Part shown: positions 18,266 through 20,911 of the stretch, in pieces
Numbering within the stretch: the stretch's first letter is position 1
Layout of the letters: each line of letters starts with the position of its first letter
Assembly (NCBI GenBank): GCA_010015745.1
Contig: ML978385.1
Location: 1 to 20,911, forward strand
DNA: 20,911 nucleotides
Source: Setomelanomma holmii
Lineage: Eukaryota > Ascomycota > Dothideomycetes > Pleosporales > Phaeosphaeriaceae
Direction of reading: 5' to 3'
Position numbers and translations under genes: made by a program
The notes under the pieces: generated by a model
Seen by the model: only the letters and a program-made list of their open reading frames with translations
Told to the model about the DNA's origin: nothing
The model's database searches: none

Positions 18266-18435
18266 ACCACCTCGTCCGATCTACCTCAAGCCAGCAAGAT
18301 CTTTCCCCTGCCAGCGCCTAGACCATTCACCAGCAGCGTTCGAGTCTTCTGTCCAGTCCCAAGGAACCGATCCTATAACATCAATCCAAGTCCCAGCCAT
18401 GGCCTATTCACAGAGAGCGCTTCCAGCCCCGATAA
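18266..18435. other. Unresolved stretch, overlapping open frames
   Basis: A Pro/Ser-rich plus frame (18234-18596) crosses here and includes an ATG at 18399. Its composition does not distinguish it from the other two frames. Confidence 0.3.
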
Positions 18436-18798
18436 AGGCTGCGTCGAGTACGAAACACAAATATCAAGAAGGCCGACAAGCACTTCACCGACATCTGCTA
18501 CTTGCAACGGGACGCTGTAGCAGACCACTGCGAGGCCAGACTATTGCATGGTATATGGATGACTGCCCCACAGTGCTGCTTTGGCTCCATCCTTGACATC
18601 GTCAAGTCGCGCTATGAGCCGTTCAACTCATGCTCATTGCGCAATTGCACAACACCGGGTGCTACTGGCGCTCGCAATCTGCCACATCCCAATTGCGACG
18701 TTGTCGTCGTTGAAAGATTAAACCTGATCGCGCGACATGTCTCAGTCAACTCGAGACCATTCCACAAGATCATCTTCTATACCACCCAGGCCAGCTGA
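18436..18798 (+). pseudogene. Hypothetical cysteine-containing fragment
   Basis: The frame is open from after TAA 18433-18435 to TGA 18796-18798 and has the most protein-like content of the region: NIKKADKHFTDICYLQRDAV, HCEARLLHGIWMTAPQCC, then SILDIVKSRYEPFNSC. Six or more cysteines lie within about 80 residues. The first in-frame ATG (18559) is internal to this block. A signal peptide, intron or start was not found, so it is a fragment or an exon. The preceding TAA fits the C-to-T pattern seen elsewhere. No family recognised. Confidence 0.3.
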
Positions 18799-19404
18799 CC
18801 TTCTCGTGGATGGAAGACGGATCCAACGAGAAGAACAATTACGGCCGTCTGTCTCCAACATATCCACTGCGAACATCTCATTTCCCTCCCAGTCCATCAC
18901 CCTCGCCTGCTCAATTGCACACGCCAATATGAGGACGTACGTGATGCCTCGTAGTGCATCTTTGAAGACCCACGCCAGCGATTCGAGACAGCAAGCGCGC
19001 AATGACATTTTCAGACCTCCTCGAAAAATGCGCGTACTGTACACTGCTCAGCATGATTTGTGTAAGATGGAAATCCGAAGGCGCATAATCACTGGACTTT
19101 GCACGTCGATGCTGCACAACCTCGGTACCGCAAGCATCATTGATCAGATGTCATCCTCGGCGAAGATTCCAAACTTGTTGGCCAATTCACGGGCGGCTGC
19201 TCTGGTGACGAGAGTAGTCGCAGACTTCAGAGTGCCCGAGCAATTTCTCCACAATTCTTCGTGTGTGGACTAACACCCTATGCGCCTTTGCGAAGCCACT
19301 GCGACTGTGCCTCTTTGGTAGCTTATGCACCACTTGCAGCCTCAAGTCCCGCCGCCTTCCTGCTTGACTCAATCATACCTTGACGCCCTTACTGGTCACC
19401 CAAC
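18799..19404. other. Region with long but unconvincing open frames
   Basis: A plus frame from ATG 18737 to TAA 19271-19273 (178 codons) and a minus frame 19044-18742 (100 codons) overlap. The plus frame is Ser/Arg-rich with no motif. The minus frame has a mildly hydrophobic helix (GITYVLILACAIEQARV). Neither has a supporting promoter, intron or homologue that I recognise. They are recorded as unresolved. Confidence 0.25.
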
Positions 19405-19581
19405 ATGTTTCACGAGGTCGATCCCACCTTCTATGCCGATGATGACATCTAGCCGACAGAAACGAACGCTAGGAGCATCGCAGTGACTGACGATTACGGC
19501 GACGAGAAATGCAGCTCCGTAGGCATTCAGAGGATGATATATGCGAACCCTGTCTTACGAAGGAGCTTGTGTGAGCTATGA
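19405..19581 (+). pseudogene. Small acidic fragment with in-frame TAG
   Basis: ATG 19405 gives MFHEVDPTFYADDDI, then TAG 19450-19452, and the same frame continues for 42 codons (TDDYGDEKCSSVGIQRMIY part) to TGA 19579-19581. The acidic composition on both sides of the TAG suggests a CAG-to-TAG change in a once longer frame. No family recognised. Confidence 0.25.
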
Positions 19582-20071
19582 CGGAATGTGACTTGGAACG
19601 TCCTTCATGTGGTCTAATAAATCACGATACCGCGGATAATCCCGCAAACAGGGTAAGCTATTGTGATATCTCTCTCAAGTTCAAGTCAATCATCATATTC
19701 TCTCAAGAGCAAAGTCCGGTTGGCTGTATATACCTTGGTAAGCAGAACGTCTCCCCTTGTATAGCGTAAGCTTCCGTGAACAGGGTGTGCAAGGGAGACC
19801 GCAGTAAAGGCAAAATCTCGCTCTAGTCATGTGTTGAAGCACTAACCTCAAGGACCGACATGTGAGTGGCACTTTAGGTACCGCACAAGATGGTTCAGCT
19901 GCCGTGCATACATACCAAATAATATGCACCTATTGTCTACCTTAATCTTTGCTCCATTTGTACTCACCCCAACCTTGCCGATCAACGTGAATACATGTCA
20001 CGATTCCAAATCAACGGAATAGAGCAGGATTCACTTGGCATATACCATGATTGGGCATGACATTACGAGAT
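19582..20071. other. Intergenic region, nothing identified
   Basis: Only short frames on both strands; no promoter, repeat or RNA gene seen by eye. Confidence 0.4.
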
Positions 20072-20584
20072 TTATTCTCTGGACTTGCCTAACCCTATTG
20101 ATGTTGCTCCACGCTTACATAGCAGCCATTCGCCCATGCGCACCGACTTGCCCATCTCCATGTCCCTCGAGTCGTCGTCTTGGTCACTGCTATTGTCCTG
20201 CTGTCCTTGCCCATTCCCATTGTCTCAACCTGTGCCACGCTTCTTCTTTGCATTTTCCTTGTCCTTTTCCTTGCTGTTTCCATACTTCTGTTTCGACCCC
20301 GCTGTCCTAGATCTAGAATCAGCATCTAGATTATCGACCTCGTAGATAGTGTCGCTGGACGTGCTCATTGTATTGGGCGACAACACATTCGCTGGAGCGT
20401 TCTCAGGAGTGGGTATCTGCTGCCTGGTCTGTTCATGGTCTGGCGACATTCCTGCCTCGGCGTGAAAGTAGACAGACCTGCGCGAATTCGAATGGTCATC
20501 GAGTTGAATGCGCGTATTCTTCCTGTTGCTGATGTTGAGTCCAGGTTTGCGGTGGAGTTTCGTCGTCGTCACTACCATCCCCAA
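20072..20584 (-). pseudogene. Hydrophilic lysine/asparagine-rich protein with internal TGA
   Basis: A single frame from ATG 20584 to TAA 20074-20072 (170 codons) is broken only by TGA 20227-20225 at codon 120. Before it are a basic N-terminus, a Ser/Asp-rich middle and a Lys/Glu stretch (KQKYGNSKEKDKENAKKK). After it come a Gln/Asn/Asp-rich region (GQGQQDNSSDQDDD) and a short end (SVRMGEWLLCKRGA). The composition carries over the TGA, consistent with CGA-to-TGA. The sequence is intrinsically disordered and possibly nuclear from its basic cluster. No domain is recognised. The ATG may not be the true start, because an adjacent frame upstream also looks coding. Confidence 0.45.
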
Positions 20585-20911
20585 TCGCGATTGCGTGATT
20601 CGTGGGCCCGCGTAGGCTTGGAGATGATAGGATGTAACGGTTTGGGCCTTGCCCAGATCTACTCTAGTACAAGTTGGGATAGCTCATGTGCGGCAGTCTA
20701 TATATGTAGCTCCGCCCACCTCAGATAGTTAATTCAGCGCAGTCCCTCCCCTCCTTTTGTACCGTTACAGTTATGAGCCCGGAAGCCTTCAATTATCACT
20801 GCGTTCACACGACACACATATAGCCTACGACAACAGGCTATTGACCTTGTTGAATGACACGTCTGTTGTTTAACTGATTAACGACTCAGCGCGCTACCCA
20901 CAGCGACTTAG
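20585..20911. other. Right edge, nothing identified
   Basis: No convincing gene. An alternative acidic frame (GDGSDDDETPPQ) runs leftwards on the minus strand from near 20600 and could be an upstream exon of the 20072-20584 gene. The last 200 bp show no motif. Confidence 0.3.

Noticed and set aside
1..20911. CRISPR array, tRNA, rRNA, telomeric repeats, LTR pairs
   Set aside because: None seen on reading both strands; the only multi-copy short repeats are the ones listed.

Overview
The window looks like a piece of a filamentous ascomycete genome, most likely a plant-associated one. Dothideomycetes/Pleosporales are my guess, not proven. The reasons are short introns of about 45-80 nt with GTRNGT donors and CTAAC/CTGAC branch sites, fungal classes of LINE, pogo, hAT and Tc1 elements, small secreted proteins, and stops that look like repeat-induced point mutation (RIP). 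No bacterial-type operon, rRNA, tRNA or CRISPR array was seen.

Bases 1-4440 are a nest of dead transposons. The 3' end of a non-LTR retrotransposon (1 to ~698) butts directly onto the 3' part of a pogo/Fot-type transposase (701-1462). A hAT transposase follows from an ATG at 1688. It is split at codon 345 by a complete Tc1-like element (2722-4407) with 39-bp inverted repeats, a TA target duplication and a DD34E transposase. The hAT frame resumes for about ten codons right after that element.

Bases 4441-11750 hold decayed host-type genes: an unassigned fragment (4879-5385), a coiled-coil protein gene (+, 5636-6696), a single-pass membrane protein gene (-, 8088-6902), a kinesin motor gene (-, 9448-8184) head to head with a gene for a basic/acidic, probably nuclear protein (+, 9479-10675), and a small fragment (11405-11754). 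Bases 13136-18265 hold three genes for secreted proteins, one of them of the NPP1 (necrosis-inducing protein-like) type, and a gene for a multi-pass membrane protein. The right end has weak fragments and one hydrophilic, lysine-rich frame (-, 20584-20072).

The unifying feature is decay. Almost every recognisable reading frame is intact enough to follow but is cut by in-frame TAG, TAA or TGA codons, each of which is one C-to-T (or G-to-A) change away from CAG, CAA, CGA or TGG. Several also carry frameshifts. This is seen in the transposons and in the non-transposon genes alike. The simplest reading is an accessory or subtelomeric region in which RIP-type mutation and loss of selection have silenced transposons, effector-like genes and duplicated housekeeping-type genes together. 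No intact, confidently functional gene was found.
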